A stretch of 64,000 nucleotides of DNA from an uncultured bacterium (GCA_900548225.1 URJM01000001.1:8431-72430); one strand, 5' to 3'; numbered from the stretch's first letter, positions 18,788-29,600 are shown. Program-made: numbers and translations. The notes: a model not told the origin generated them from the sequence alone.

Positions 18788-19597
18788 CTACGCGTCGTCG
18801 CGCAGAAGCTCCATCATGTAGTTGTAGCTCTCCTCCAGCGCCTTCCACATTTCGACGGAGCAGTAGTCCAGTTCGACGATGATCGCCTCGACGTGCTTCG
18901 GTGTCGCCTTGATGAGTTCCGGAATCGGCAGGGTTCCCGTGCCCAGGGGCAGCAGGTCGATGGGCTGGTCGAGAAGCCCCGCCTTGTATTCGGTCTCGCC
19001 CTCGGCCTTCTGCTGGCGGCAGATTCCGTCCTTCATGTGCAGGAGGATTGTGCGGTCGCCGAATTTCTTGAGGTTTTCTACGGGGTCTTCCGTGCCGTAG
19101 TTGGTGGACCAGAAGCAGTCGAGCTGGAACTTGACTCCCTTTGGAATCATGTCGCAGTAGATGTCGTATGCGAGGCGTCCGTCGATGCGTCCGAATTCGA
19201 ACCAGTGGTTGTGCTGGAAGAGTTCATAGCCGTTGCGTTCGAGGACTTCATACATTTCGGTGGTGTTTTCGGCGGTGCGCTTGATTGCATCCAGGTCCTT
19301 GAAGTCGTCGGGGCCATATCCGCAGACGATTCGCTTCATTCCAATCTCGTCCGCGATGTCCATGCATTCGCCGATGTTGCCGAGGCCGCGCGCCCATGGG
19401 CTGTGGCTGGAGACCATGTCCATCCCAAGGTCGTTGATGACCTTCCTGAAATCGCGGGGGCGAATGTCGAAGAAACCTGCAGGCTCGACATACTTGTAGC
19501 CGATGTCGGCGATGCGCTTCAAAAGCGTGGCGTACTTCTTGACGCTGGGAAAGGACTCGCGAACCGAGTAGAGCTGAACCCCTAATGGAAATTTCAT
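18788..19597 (-). CDS. Sugar phosphate isomerase/epimerase-like TIM-barrel protein
   Basis: A 269-residue protein of the xylose-isomerase-like TIM-barrel family. It begins GVQLYSVRESF, which is typical for the large group of sugar isomerase/epimerase-like proteins of the PVC and Bacteroidota phyla. Further landmarks are YKYVEPAGF, MVSSHSPWA, LFQHNHWFEF, KFQLDCFWSTNYG, ILLHMKDG and EAIIVELDYC, which supply the His/Glu/Asp metal ligands. No signal peptide. It stands alone, with a 270-base gap upstream. The substrate is unknown; relatives include inosose dehydratase and 3-dehydroshikimate dehydratase folds. Confidence 0.8.
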   Translation of the reverse strand: MKFPLGVQLYSVRESFPSVKKYATLLKRIADIGYKYVEPAGFFDIRPRDFRKVINDLGMDMVSSHSPWARGLGNIGECMDIADEIGMKRIVCGYGPDDFKDLDAIKRTAENTTEMYEVLERNGYELFQHNHWFEFGRIDGRLAYDIYCDMIPKGVKFQLDCFWSTNYGTEDPVENLKKFGDRTILLHMKDGICRQQKAEGETEYKAGLLDQPIDLLPLGTGTLPIPELIKATPKHVEAIIVELDYCSVEMWKALEESYNYMMELLRDDA

Positions 19598-19644
19598 GGA
19601 TGGATTCTCCGAGTTGCTTGAATGGAAAGGACAGGATAACGCCG

Positions 19645-19658
19645 GTCTAGATATAGAC
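19645..19658. promoter_or_regulatory. Short inverted repeat upstream of the isomerase gene
   Basis: GTCTA-GATA-TAGAC lies 48 bases before the isomerase start (minus strand). The symmetry suggests an operator. The rest of the 270-base gap (19598-19867) shows nothing else recognisable. Confidence 0.2.
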
Positions 19659-19867
19659 AGTGCAGGTAATGTGACACTCCAAAGGAGTTTTTCACGCAGA
19701 AAACAGATGAAAAGCTCCCCCCCATGGGGTAGGGGAAGGAGAATCCGGCAGGGCCCCGTTCATGGGCAGTCATAAGGCGAACAGGGGCATCTCATTCTCT
19801 TCACTTCCTCCATTGCCTGCCTTACTGGGGAGCATGGCGAAAAACAAGGAAGACTCCGCTTAATGAG

Positions 19868-20803
19868 TCAGTGGTCGGCAGCCTGGCATCGCCAGCGTAT
19901 TCTCCTGATGTCCTTTCTTCCCCAGAGGCGTTTTTTGCGGGAGTCTACAAACCATCCGTGCAGATGTAGTTTCAACCAGTATTTTGCCTTTTTCCAGAAT
20001 CCGATGGGCGTATCCAGCGCACAGAGGCAGAAAGTGTATCCGTAGGGGTGGTGGAAGCTCTTCCAGAAAAGCCATGGCTTGTGGTGGCCTGTAAAGTGGA
20101 CGATTCCAGGATTCCGGATGGCGTCCTGCACTTCCTCGTCGGTGTACATCCCGGAGACGGCGGGGTTGCGGTAGACTGAGTTTATGATATTCCAATTCTG
20201 GGGGAGCATGGTGTAGTTCCTGCCGAAATACGCATTCAGCAGCCCCTGGTCCGCGAAATGCATCCAGGAGCGGTTGTCATGCCAGAACTTCGCCAGCTTT
20301 TCCACATGGCCTTCCATGCGCCATTGGTCCAAATCCAGCAGCATCACGCCGGAATTGAACATGATGTGGTCAGGGCAGTAGCATTTTCGCTTTTCCTGGA
20401 GGCCGGCCCTGTCGCCAACCCCGGCGAGGGGCTTTCCCTGCAAATCCATATTCCAGAGTTTTTCGATGTCATCCAGAACAACCACATCACAGTCGAGATA
20501 GATGATGCGAGCCAAATCAGGCAGGAAATTCGCATACTCCAGACGGTAGTACATCGGTTTGGCGGTGCCCCAGCGGGCATGGAATGCTGTCGTGTCTACG
20601 GGGATTTCCTTGATTTCCACCTGAGAGGAGGAATAGCGTGAGAAGCGTTTGCGTTGTCCTTCACTTAGGCCATTGGTAAAGATGTGAAACACAAGTGGCT
20701 TCCCATTTTGCGGATGGAAACGTGCCACGGAACGGATGACAATCATGGCAAAGTCGACATAATTGTCGTCCGTTGAGAGTCCGATGTGGATTTTGTTGTC
20801 CAT
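19868..20803 (-). CDS. Glycosyltransferase family 8 (LgtC/WaaI-like)
   Basis: A 311-residue GT8 enzyme. The start IHIGLSTDDNYVDFAMIVI is the family nucleotide-sugar site; IIYLDCDVVVLDD carries the DxD metal motif; MFNSGVMLLDLDQWR and GIVHFTGHHKPW are the acceptor and pyrophosphate-binding segments. Such enzymes add galactose or glucose to the lipopolysaccharide core in the cytoplasm. It lies downstream of GT4 and GT2 genes on the same strand, though separated from the GT4 by 325 bases, so it belongs to the same lipopolysaccharide-core locus. Confidence 0.9.
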   Translation of the reverse strand: MDNKIHIGLSTDDNYVDFAMIVIRSVARFHPQNGKPLVFHIFTNGLSEGQRKRFSRYSSSQVEIKEIPVDTTAFHARWGTAKPMYYRLEYANFLPDLARIIYLDCDVVVLDDIEKLWNMDLQGKPLAGVGDRAGLQEKRKCYCPDHIMFNSGVMLLDLDQWRMEGHVEKLAKFWHDNRSWMHFADQGLLNAYFGRNYTMLPQNWNIINSVYRNPAVSGMYTDEEVQDAIRNPGIVHFTGHHKPWLFWKSFHHPYGYTFCLCALDTPIGFWKKAKYWLKLHLHGWFVDSRKKRLWGRKDIRRIRWRCQAADH

Positions 20804-21128
20804 GGAAGGTTCCTTGAAATGCTCCTGTGGGAGGTTGCGGGCGTATGTGAACTGGATTCACCAGAGCTCCAGCGTAGATTCCATAGCTGAGCGACTTGCC
20901 TTTCCGGAGGACGACTGGACGGGGGCGATGGCACATCCGCCCTGAATGCCTCTTTCAGGATAGGCACATCCTGCGCCGTGCCACGCATCATTGCCAGCGT
21001 GGACAGGCGACATGGCGCCAGGTCGTCGGACAATGGATTGCCTGCATGATGATAAGGCGTGAATCCTGAATTGTGCAGAATACTGCGATGGGGATGCGAT
21101 TCCCAATTGCAATTCCTTATGCCAGGAT
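20804..21128. other. Non-coding gap inside the glycosyltransferase group
   Basis: 325 bases between the GT4 and GT8 genes. The reading frames that cross it have no family resemblance and no ribosome site. It may be a remnant of a lost gene or hold the GT8 promoter; I recognise neither. Confidence 0.3.
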
Positions 21129-22292
21129 TCAGTTGCGTGGGTTGTCGGGAGGCTGGGAATCCGCACTGGAATGTGAAACAAGCTTGGACCGTGCGATTTT
21201 TTCCAGTTCATCGACAGCGACTCTGGAGCGCCCTGTGAAATCCTGGTGCTTTGCGTATTCCCTCGTACTTTGCTTCAGGGCTGGCAGGTCATTGATGGCG
21301 TGAAGTACCATCTGGTTCAGGGTTTCCTGGGAAAATGGCTCCGGCACAACCGTGCCTGTGGCCTCCCGGACGAAATTCTCAAAGCCGCAGGCCTGTGAGC
21401 AGACTACGGGAAGCCCCGAGGCTATAGCCTCAATCAGCACGGTCCCCGTCCCTTCCTCGCGGGCAGGATGAATCATTAGATCCATAGCCTGCATTAGGTC
21501 AGGGACGTCATCTCGCGCTCCCAGGAAGCAAAAGCGCTCATCTGGCACTCCGAGTTTCTCCACCATGCGGCGGACCTTCGTGGGATTCTCCTTCCCCGCC
21601 AGGAAGAATCGAACATCCAGGTTTTCGGGAAGAGCTTTCACGGCCGCAAGCACACGGTCGACTCCCTTGCGGAGGAGGTTTGTCCCCGCCAGGAAGAAAG
21701 CCAGCGTACCATCTCCGAGGCCGAGTTGTGCTCTCTTCCGCCGCCGCACATCGTCATTTTCCTGCAGGCGGCAGCGTTCGTCCATTCCCGGCGGGAGGTA
21801 GACGAAGCGTTCTTCAGGGAGGGAATACCACTGGGCATATTCCCTGTGCTGGGACTCCGCGATGTAGAACAATTTCGTATGCGCGTTTGGAGAGCATAGC
21901 GACTCCTCATGCCGCAGGTAGGTCCGGTATCTGGGGTGACACGCAAGGACCAGGGGGCTATGCTGGCTTCTCATCCACTTGCCCATGCAGGAGTCGGCGA
22001 CAAAGTAGGCGTCGCAACCTGGAATCCGGTTCATGGCGAGTGAGACGTCGACGTCATGTGTCTGCAGATAATCTGCAACTGCCTTTCGAAAGCATTCCAT
22101 GGCTCCATAGTTTGTCCAGGCATGGATTGGCTGGGCGAGCACGCTGATCCCTTCGGGCTTGTCGCCCTGCCATGAGGAGCAAAAAATCGTCACATTGTGC
22201 CCCCGCCGGGCGGCCTCCTGGGCAAAGCGCAACGTGTCCTTTTGGAGCCCCCCTTGTGGGAAATACTTGAAAAGAGCCAACAGGATATTCAT
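21129..22292 (-). CDS. WaaG-like glycosyltransferase family 4
   Basis: A 387-residue GT-B enzyme resembling WaaG (RfaG), which adds the first glucose to the inner-core heptose of lipopolysaccharide. The N-terminal acceptor domain begins with KYFPQGGLQKDTLR and contains SLAMNRIPGCDAYFVADSCM. The C-terminal donor domain has ILFFLAGTNLLRKG-type and REEGTGTVLIEAIASG segments; the latter is the EX7E motif that binds the nucleotide sugar. It lies 20 bases after the GT2 gene. Its first 105 or so residues are clearly homologous to the N-terminus of the chimeric protein at 35172-36446. Confidence 0.9.
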   Translation of the reverse strand: MNILLALFKYFPQGGLQKDTLRFAQEAARRGHNVTIFCSSWQGDKPEGISVLAQPIHAWTNYGAMECFRKAVADYLQTHDVDVSLAMNRIPGCDAYFVADSCMGKWMRSQHSPLVLACHPRYRTYLRHEESLCSPNAHTKLFYIAESQHREYAQWYSLPEERFVYLPPGMDERCRLQENDDVRRRKRAQLGLGDGTLAFFLAGTNLLRKGVDRVLAAVKALPENLDVRFFLAGKENPTKVRRMVEKLGVPDERFCFLGARDDVPDLMQAMDLMIHPAREEGTGTVLIEAIASGLPVVCSQACGFENFVREATGTVVPEPFSQETLNQMVLHAINDLPALKQSTREYAKHQDFTGRSRVAVDELEKIARSKLVSHSSADSQPPDNPRN

Positions 22293-22312
22293 GACAGCAG
22301 ACCTCGCTTTTT

Positions 22313-23275
22313 TTACCAGAAAACAAGGGAACTTGAAATGCCGTGGCGAATGAGTGACCAGACAATCCTGTGCTTGAAGCCCCCGAATTGTCGGATGGAA
22401 CTGTCCAGGAGGGCAAGCAAATCCCTGTCGTTCATCGTGCGCTCAAGGAACTCTTGCCTGCGGATGCCTCCGAACTTCTTGATGGTCCATACATATTCCA
22501 GGGATTTTCTGAGGAGCATACGCCGCATGGCGGATGGGAGTATCCTGTCTAGTTCCATAAGGAAGCGTTTCAGTGAATCCAACCGCATGGGGATTTCCAT
22601 GGAGACGCTGCAGGATGTGTCCTGTAGGAGATATGTGTATCCGCAATAATCTGGAAGAACCACGATTCGCCTGGCGAAGATGGCGGCGGTGCAGGAGAAC
22701 AGTGTGTCTTCCGCAAATCGTAACTCCTTGTCAAAGAGTATGTTATGACTTTCAAGCAAGGAACGTCTAAAGAGCTTTGCGCAACTGATGTCGAGAAAGT
22801 GGAGCACGTCGTAGAAGCGGATGTCGTTTTCCGGGCAGACGGAAACGGGGCGGCGTAGCCTCTCCGTCCGGAATTGTTTTCTGCGTCTGCCATCTGGTGT
22901 GTGCAAATCCACATTTCCGCAGACGATGTCGACATCCTCCTCCTTTGCGGCTGCTTCGAGGAGTGTCTTGCAGAAATCGCAGTCCAGGACATCATCGCAG
23001 TCCAGGAAGGAGACGAAGGTTCCTTTTGCCATGGCCAGGCCATCGTTTCTGCTTTTTGAGACGCCCTGATTAATATCGTGGCAAACAATGCGGGCGTCCA
23101 TGGAACGGTGGTTTTGCAGGTATTTCTCCATTACTGCCCTTGTGCCGTCCTGCGATGCGTCGTCTACGAGGATGACTTCGAAATCCTGGCATGACTGCCT
23201 GAGGATGGAATCAAGGCAGTTTTCAATGGTCTTCTCGCCATTATAGCACGGAACAATGATAGAAATCTCTGGCAT
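22313..23275 (-). CDS. Glycosyltransferase family 2
   Basis: A 320-residue GT-A enzyme. It starts ISIIVPCYNGEKTIENCLDS and has VILVDDASQDGT and FVSFLDCDDVLD, where DCDD is the DxD-type metal site. The ATG at 23275 sits exactly at the start of the conserved fold; the longer frame to 23350 adds a Pro/Cys-rich leader without homology. The C-terminal third is helical and may lie on the membrane. It is the first gene of the group GT2-GT4-GT8, so it probably acts in lipopolysaccharide core or surface glycan assembly. Sugar specificity cannot be predicted. Confidence 0.88.
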   Translation of the reverse strand: MPEISIIVPCYNGEKTIENCLDSILRQSCQDFEVILVDDASQDGTRAVMEKYLQNHRSMDARIVCHDINQGVSKSRNDGLAMAKGTFVSFLDCDDVLDCDFCKTLLEAAAKEEDVDIVCGNVDLHTPDGRRRKQFRTERLRRPVSVCPENDIRFYDVLHFLDISCAKLFRRSLLESHNILFDKELRFAEDTLFSCTAAIFARRIVVLPDYCGYTYLLQDTSCSVSMEIPMRLDSLKRFLMELDRILPSAMRRMLLRKSLEYVWTIKKFGGIRRQEFLERTMNDRDLLALLDSSIRQFGGFKHRIVWSLIRHGISSSLVFW

Positions 23276-23963
23276 TCTAGGAAGAGGGCATGTCTCCCGA
23301 AAAGGGAATTGCCTGGATGATGGGAACAGATGGCAACACTTTGGAGTCAAGGCAATGCCCCTTTGCTTTTATTCCATTTTGGGCGATGTAATACATGCGT
23401 CCAGATACCGTCGGAGCAGTTGCGTCGGGAGGTTGTCCAACCAGGGAGTGTGGAAGGGGCAGGATTGGATGTATGCGACCCGCCCCCTCTGTATGTTAAT
23501 GGAAAAGGACTCTGCATTGCCCACTGCATCCACCCAGACGCAAGAGCGTCCATGGCCTGACGCGACAAAGCTGGCTGAAACAGGCAAGGTCGCCCTCTTG
23601 AACGGATGCGGCGGGGTGACCTGCAATCGGGACACATCTTCTACTTTAGCCAGATCCCAGGAAGCTGAATCCTAATATAGCATTGCGTCATTCCTGCGCA
23701 ATTGCAGGTGCCCAGGCTGCCAGGCGGCCAATTCCCCAGGGTGGAGGCATCCACTCGCCGCATTCTCCTGGTGCTGCTCCCACTTCCAGGTGCAGACGTG
23801 TGCCTCCGGCTTTTTTTTGTGTTGGCCATTGTTTTTCGGTGCGGGAATCCTGCAGTGTCTTATATTAAGCGAAATTTCAAACGCCCGTTTGATTTTTCGC
23901 TTGTCCTTGTCAGGACTTGTAGGTTTGTGTCATTGTTTGTTTTGAGGATAATTTCTGATAGTC
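23276..23963. other. Long intergenic region between divergent genes
   Basis: 688 bases between the GT2 gene (minus) and the RND operon (plus). No recognisable gene. A minus-strand frame (23369-23635, 88 codons) is open and free of strong shadow character but has no ribosome site or family match. Near 23788-23818 a weak hairpin precedes eight T. The right end is AT-rich; TTGTGT (23925-23930) and GATAAT (23947-23952), 16 bases apart, could be the promoter of the RND operon, though only 12 bases before the start codon. Confidence 0.35.
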
Positions 23964-25412
23964 ATGCGCGAGAAGATTTCTGGAGTCATCCTGTTGTTTC
24001 TCCTGTTGTGCGGTGTGTTTTTCCTTTCATCCTGTGCGTCCCTGGGTGACGGTGTGGAGGTTCGTCGCGGGCATGTTTCCTCCTTTGGGGAGGATTTGTC
24101 GGCCCGTGGGGTTTGGCTTGACTCTCCCCGGAGTTTGGAGGAGTGCCTTTCCTTTGCGTTGGAGAACAACTACAATCTGCGTCTTTCGGCGTTGCAGCGC
24201 CGTCTTTCCGAGTTGGACGTGAACTCCTCCTTTGCGAACTTCCTGCCGGAGGTTTCCGCTACGGCGGGCTGGACGGGGTGGCGTCACCAGCAGACCATGC
24301 GTGGCACTCCGGTCTCTGACAAGAGCTATTCGAACGCTTCATTGAATGTCCAGATGCCCATTTTCTACCCGTCGACATGGCTTTTGTATGCGAGCAGGAA
24401 GCTGGCCCGCGAGGAGTCAGCCTTGTCCCAGCATGTTGCGCGTCAGGGGATTGTCGCGCAGGTCACGGGGTTGTATTTCCAGTGTCTTGTTGACGAGCAG
24501 CAGATTTCCGCCCTGGAGAGTCAGGTCGAGGCGACGAAGAGCCAGTATGAGCGTGTCGCCGCGATGTTGGAGGAGGGGCAGTATTTGCAGTGGGAGTGCA
24601 CCAATGCGGAGGCGCAGTACAAGTCGAAGGTCATTTCCCTGGAGCAGGCGCGGCGTTCGATGCAGGTCGACCGTGGACGCCTTTTGCAGGCACTTGGGCT
24701 TTCCCCGATGGACGAGTCTCGGCTGAAGCTGATTCCCCCTGAGGAGGGCGTTGCGGCGGACACCGGGGCGCTCTCCGACCTGGTGCTTCGTGCATTGGCC
24801 ACCCGCCCCGAGCTTTCGGTCCAGGACAGGAAGATTGTGGAGTCCGAGAACCAGGTCCGCCTTGCGGTTGTCGACTTCCTGCCGGTGGTCGGCGGCTTTG
24901 CCACCGGGACTTGGACAGGCGACGACATTGCGGACCGTGCCAGAAACCTCTATGGCGGGTTTTCGGCGGCCATGGACCTCTTCAAGGGCTTTTCGAAGGT
25001 GACGAACTACAAGGCGTCGAAAGTCGTCCGGGAGGCCGCGAATCTCCAGAGGGAGGATTTGACGCTCTCCGTCATCCTGGAGGTGGTTTCGGCCGATGCG
25101 GATTTGCGGGATGCCGAGAGTGCCCGCCAGCTTGCCCAGCTGAGCTACGATGCGCTTTCGGCGCGCTACGAGGAGTTCCGCGACCGCTACGAGGAGGGGA
25201 TAGAACCCCTCTACAGGATGCTGGACGCAAGGGCCGAGATGGACGACGCAATGCTGGCGTTGGTCCAGACGCGCTACCTCTCGGAAATCGCACGGGTGAG
25301 GCTGGATTTGGCGACGGGGGCCATCGTCCCCGACTCCGCGCATTGGACGAAGGAGGACGCGGAACACCCGATGAAGGAAAAATTGGATGAGTTGTTGATC
25401 AAGGAGCAATAG
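23964..25412 (+). CDS. TolC-family outer-membrane lipoprotein of the RND pump
   Basis: A 482-residue outer-membrane efflux protein with a lipobox (FLSSC, Cys about residue 26) and two OEP repeats. Conserved pieces include the LRLSALQRRLSELDVNSSFANFLP opening (given here as two short parts, LRLSALQRRL and SELDVNSSFANFLP) and EEGIEPLYRMLDARAEMDDA near the end. It is the outer channel of the tripartite pump coded by this operon. The adaptor gene starts three bases after its stop codon, and an AAGGAG for that gene lies within its last codons, so the two are tightly coupled. Confidence 0.9.
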   Translation: MREKISGVILLFLLLCGVFFLSSCASLGDGVEVRRGHVSSFGEDLSARGVWLDSPRSLEECLSFALENNYNLRLSALQRRLSELDVNSSFANFLPEVSATAGWTGWRHQQTMRGTPVSDKSYSNASLNVQMPIFYPSTWLLYASRKLAREESALSQHVARQGIVAQVTGLYFQCLVDEQQISALESQVEATKSQYERVAAMLEEGQYLQWECTNAEAQYKSKVISLEQARRSMQVDRGRLLQALGLSPMDESRLKLIPPEEGVAADTGALSDLVLRALATRPELSVQDRKIVESENQVRLAVVDFLPVVGGFATGTWTGDDIADRARNLYGGFSAAMDLFKGFSKVTNYKASKVVREAANLQREDLTLSVILEVVSADADLRDAESARQLAQLSYDALSARYEEFRDRYEEGIEPLYRMLDARAEMDDAMLALVQTRYLSEIARVRLDLATGAIVPDSAHWTKEDAEHPMKEKLDELLIKEQ

Positions 25413-25415
25413 GCA

Positions 25416-26579
25416 ATGAAGAAGATACTTTTCTGGACGATTTCGGTTGTTGCGGGGCTTCTTGCCGTTTCGTGCGGCAAGAGCGAAAAGAAGGCGGAGA
25501 CGGTTTCGCGGGCCGTTGGCACCCCCGTGGTCATGGGCAATCTTGTGGAGCGTGATTTCACCAGCCGTCTGATGCTCAAGGGGACGTTGGAGCCCACGGT
25601 CCATACGACCGTGGCGGCGCGTGTCAGCGGCACAATGCTGAAGGTTCTGGTGGAGGAGGGCGATTCTGTCGAGGCAGGGCAGTTGCTCTTCACGATTGAC
25701 GAGAGGAACTACCGCGACAAATACGAGGTCGCGTCCGCCACCCTGGAGGCCCAGAAGTCTGCCGTGGAGGTTGCTAGGGCCCAGGTTGAGAAGGCCGAGG
25801 CCGGCTTCAGGAAGTCGAGCCTTGACGTCGAAAGATACCGTCGTCTCCGTGAGAAGGAGCGTGTCTCCGCCAGCGAGCTGGAGGCCTACGAATTGAAATA
25901 CGACTCTGCGAAGGCCGACTTGTCTTTGGCGAAGGCGAATCTTTCCTCACAGGAGGCCCAGGTCGCCCTTGCGGAGGCGAATCTTTCCATTGCGAAGAAG
26001 AATCTTGACGACTGTTCCGCCTACGCCCCGTTTTCCGGGCGTGTTAGCGGGCGCCTTCACGAGCCAGGCGAGGAGATCAAGGCCGAGACAGGCATCATCC
26101 GGCTTGTGAGCCTTGACGAAATGCGCGCCGTCGCCTCGTTGCCTGCGGAGTACTATTCCGTGATTCGCCCGGGGGAGACCGTTCTTCGGATGACCCTTGC
26201 CGGGAACGACGGCTCCTGGGAGGTAAAGGTGACCGACAAGAGTCCCGTGATTGAGAAGGGATTGCGGACATTCCAGGTGCGGGGCACCTTCGGGAACCCC
26301 GACAAGAACCTGCTTGTCCCCGGCCAGCTCGTGGATTTGGCAGTCAACCTGAAGCAGTCCCATGGTCTTGGGGTTCCCCTTATCGTGCCTGTGCGCCGTG
26401 CCTCCGGGCTTCTTCTCTACACCGTGGTGGACGGCAAGGCGAAGGAGATTGCCGTGACCGAGGGCATCTCGGAGGACGGCGTCCTGGAGGTCAGCGGCGA
26501 GGGGCTGAGTGCCGACCTGCCGATTGTCTTCGAAGGGCAGTATATGATCCAGGACGGCGAACCCGTCCTGGTGAAGTAG
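25416..26579 (+). CDS. RND efflux periplasmic adaptor lipoprotein
   Basis: A 387-residue membrane-fusion protein with lipobox LAVSC (Cys about residue 20). It has the two lipoyl half-motifs (HTTVAARVSGTMLKVLVEEGDSV and SAYAPFSGRVSGRLHEPGEEI, each given as the recognisable core), a helical hairpin between them (about residues 95-190), then beta-barrel and membrane-proximal domains. It connects the RND pump to the TolC-like channel. It is preceded by AAGGAG (25401-25406) and followed after 55 bases by the pump gene. Confidence 0.92.
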   Translation: MKKILFWTISVVAGLLAVSCGKSEKKAETVSRAVGTPVVMGNLVERDFTSRLMLKGTLEPTVHTTVAARVSGTMLKVLVEEGDSVEAGQLLFTIDERNYRDKYEVASATLEAQKSAVEVARAQVEKAEAGFRKSSLDVERYRRLREKERVSASELEAYELKYDSAKADLSLAKANLSSQEAQVALAEANLSIAKKNLDDCSAYAPFSGRVSGRLHEPGEEIKAETGIIRLVSLDEMRAVASLPAEYYSVIRPGETVLRMTLAGNDGSWEVKVTDKSPVIEKGLRTFQVRGTFGNPDKNLLVPGQLVDLAVNLKQSHGLGVPLIVPVRRASGLLLYTVVDGKAKEIAVTEGISEDGVLEVSGEGLSADLPIVFEGQYMIQDGEPVLVK

Positions 26580-26634
26580 CCGTTCGACTGTCTCTCCTGT
26601 CACTTTTCTCATATAAGAAGGGAGAAAACCGAAG

Positions 26635-29600
26635 ATGTTTTTATCGGATGCATCAACCAAACGGCCCGTGGCCATGACATGCCTGCTCATTGCGCTTGTG
26701 GGCCTGGGACTGAACAGCTACAGAAAGCTGTCCCTGGAAAACCTTCCCTCGGCGGATGTCCCATACGTGAGCATCAGCACCACCTGGGTCGGAGCCACCC
26801 CGGAGGACATGGAGACGGATGTGGCGAAGCGAATCGAGGACGCCGTCTCGTCAATCGACGGGCTCAAGCACATCCAGACCACGTGCCTTGAGAACATCTG
26901 CAACATCCTTCTAGAGTTCAATCTCGATGTGGATGTGGATGTCGCCGCAGTGGATGTACGTGAGAAGGTTGACAAGATCCTGGGGGATTTGCCCGACGAC
27001 GCGGACAGACCGGTCATTGAGAAGATTGACATCAATGCCACCAGCGTCGTGAAGCTGGCGCTGACGGGGGACGCCACCCTCGAGGAAAAGTACGACTACG
27101 TCGACAATTCCCTGGCGGACAGGTTTGCGATGATTCCCGGTGTCGGAAGCGTCGAAATCATCGGCGGCAACGGGCGTGAAGTCCATGTGGAGCTCGACCG
27201 CCGCGCATTGGTGGCCGCGGGACTGACGACTGCCGACGTGGTTGGCGCGATCAAGGCGAACATCAATTCGCTGCCATCCGGATACATCCGGGAAAAGGGC
27301 ACTGAAGTCAGCGTCAAGTTTGACGCGGAGTATCCTGAAATCGACGAAATCTCCTCCTTCGAAGTCGTAAGCAAAGACGGGGTTCGCAGGACCCTTGGCG
27401 ACCTGGGCACGGTCTTCATGACCACGGAGGAAGTCCGCCGCCGCGCATGGCTCAATGGCGAGGAGTGCGTAATCCTCTCGATTGTCAAGAAGGGCGAGGC
27501 GAATACGGTCAAGCTGGTGGAGGAGTGCCGCAAGCGCGTGGACGAGATGCAGGAGCTTCTCCCCGGCGGCATGCATCTCCAGGTGGTCACCGACGAGGCG
27601 GGCACAATCCAGGAGATGGTGGACTCCACGATCAACGACATCATCAGCGGCATCATCCTCTGCGCAATCATCCTCTTCTTCTTCCTGGCTGACTTGCGCA
27701 CCACCCTGATTGTCTTCATCTCGATGCCCCTGACTATCATCATCAGCTTCTTCTTCATGCAGATTGCGGGGCAGACGCTGAACGTCGTCACCCTGCTGGC
27801 AATCGGCCTTTCGGTCGGCATCCTCGTCTCCAACTCGATTGTCGTCCTGGAGAATGTCTCCTCCTGGATGGAAAAGACCGACGACCCGTGGGAAGCCGCC
27901 TCCAAGGGCACCAGCGAGATGGCGATCTCCGTCTTTGCCTCGGCTGGCACCAACGTAGTCGTCATGCTTCCCCTTACGATGATGTGGAGTCTTGTGGGAA
28001 AGATCCTGAAGCCCTTTGCGATGACGACCCTCATCGTCAACCTGACTTCGATCTTCATTTCCTTCACCCTGACACCGATTCTCTGCGCGGTCTTTCTGAA
28101 GCCGAAGGGGCAGCGTAGGCAGGGGCCCCTCATGCGCCTTGCCTCGAAGTGGACTGTCCTCATTGCCAAGCTCGCCCAGAAATATGCGAAGTTGCTGCGC
28201 TGGTGCGTTGAACGGCGGTTTGTCTGTCTTCTGGCAACGGCAGGATGTGCGCTTCTCTTCTGGTTTGTGGTGGCGAAGCAGGGCAGTGGACTTGGCTTCA
28301 CGCTGATGGAGGATGCCGACAAGGGGCGCGTCACCGCAGTCATCGAGTGCCCTGTGAACTACAGCCTCGAACAGACCTGCGAGCGTGTCAACAAGATTGC
28401 GGAGGACTTCCGCAACAACCTCTCGGACTTGGTCAACTGTTCCGTGCAGGTCGGCAAGATCGAGTCGGTTGGAAGCGGAACCACGGTCGCGGTCTATCTT
28501 TCGCAGATTGACCTGTCCTTCAAGAGCAAGTTGGAGCGCGAGTGGAAACTGGCCGACCGAATCAACGAAATCCAGGCGCGACTGGCCCAGGAACCCAACA
28601 TCTACTACACGGTGGCAGTCCCGTCCGACATGGGCGGCATCTCGACCCCAATCAAATTCAGCGTCTCCGGCAGCGACCAGGCGGTGCTGGAGTCGATTGG
28701 ACGCCATGCGCGCAGCGTCTCCCGCGAAATCGCAGGTGTCTCCACCCTCGACACATCCGTCCGCGAGGGAAAGCCCCAGATGCTGATTACCCCGAAGCGC
28801 ACTGTCATGCAGGATTCCGGGCTGACCTCCTCGGTTCTCGGAAGCATCCTGCGAGGCAATCTTGAAGGCATCAAGGCGGCGCTCTACAAGACAGGCGACC
28901 GTTCCTACGACATCCGCGTCAAATACGCCGAGGAGGAAGGACGGGGGCAGGTGGCCGAATTCCTGATTCCCGGCAAGGATGGCAACCCGGTCCTGCTCTC
29001 CAGCGTCGCAAATATCACGGAACGCACAATCCCAGTCACGATCGACCGCAATGACAAGCGCAGGGTCGTATGGATTACAGGAACGCTGGCAGACGGAGCG
29101 CCGCTGCAAAGCACGCAGGCCGCAGTCGTCAACAGGCTCTATGAAGACGGGATGATTCCCCCTGAATACACGATCAACGTCTCCGGCAACGCCGAGTATC
29201 TCGGCGATGCAGTGGCGGACTTTGCCGAGGCAATCCTGCTGGCCGCATTCCTGACCTACCTGACCATCGCCGCAATCATGGAGTCGTTCACGCGTCCGTT
29301 CATCATCCTCCTGACGCTGCCCTTCGGCCTCATCGGAGTCGTATGGGGGCTGGTTTTGAGTGGCTGGAACATCAACATCCTCGTCATGCTTGGCGTCCTG
29401 ATGCTCATCGGCGTGGTTGTCAACGCGGCAATCCTGATGGTTGACCGTTCGAATTCACTCCGTGCCCAGGGGGTTGCGCCGCGCGAGGCGCTGGTCCGCG
29501 GTTCAGGGGAGTCCTTCAGGGCCGTCCTGATGGTCATCCTGGCCAGCGCATTGGGAATGCTGCCAATCGCGCTTGCAAGCAACATCGGAAGCGAAATGAG

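Noticed and set aside
20858..21211. 117-codon minus-strand frame between the GT4 and GT8 genes
   Set aside because: It overlaps the end of the GT4 gene, lacks a ribosome site and has no conserved features.
26911..29109. 732-codon minus-strand frame opposite the RND pump gene
   Set aside because: It is complementary to a clearly conserved gene, has no ribosome site or family motif, and is rich in Asp/His/Val as expected for the reverse reading of a GC-rich gene.
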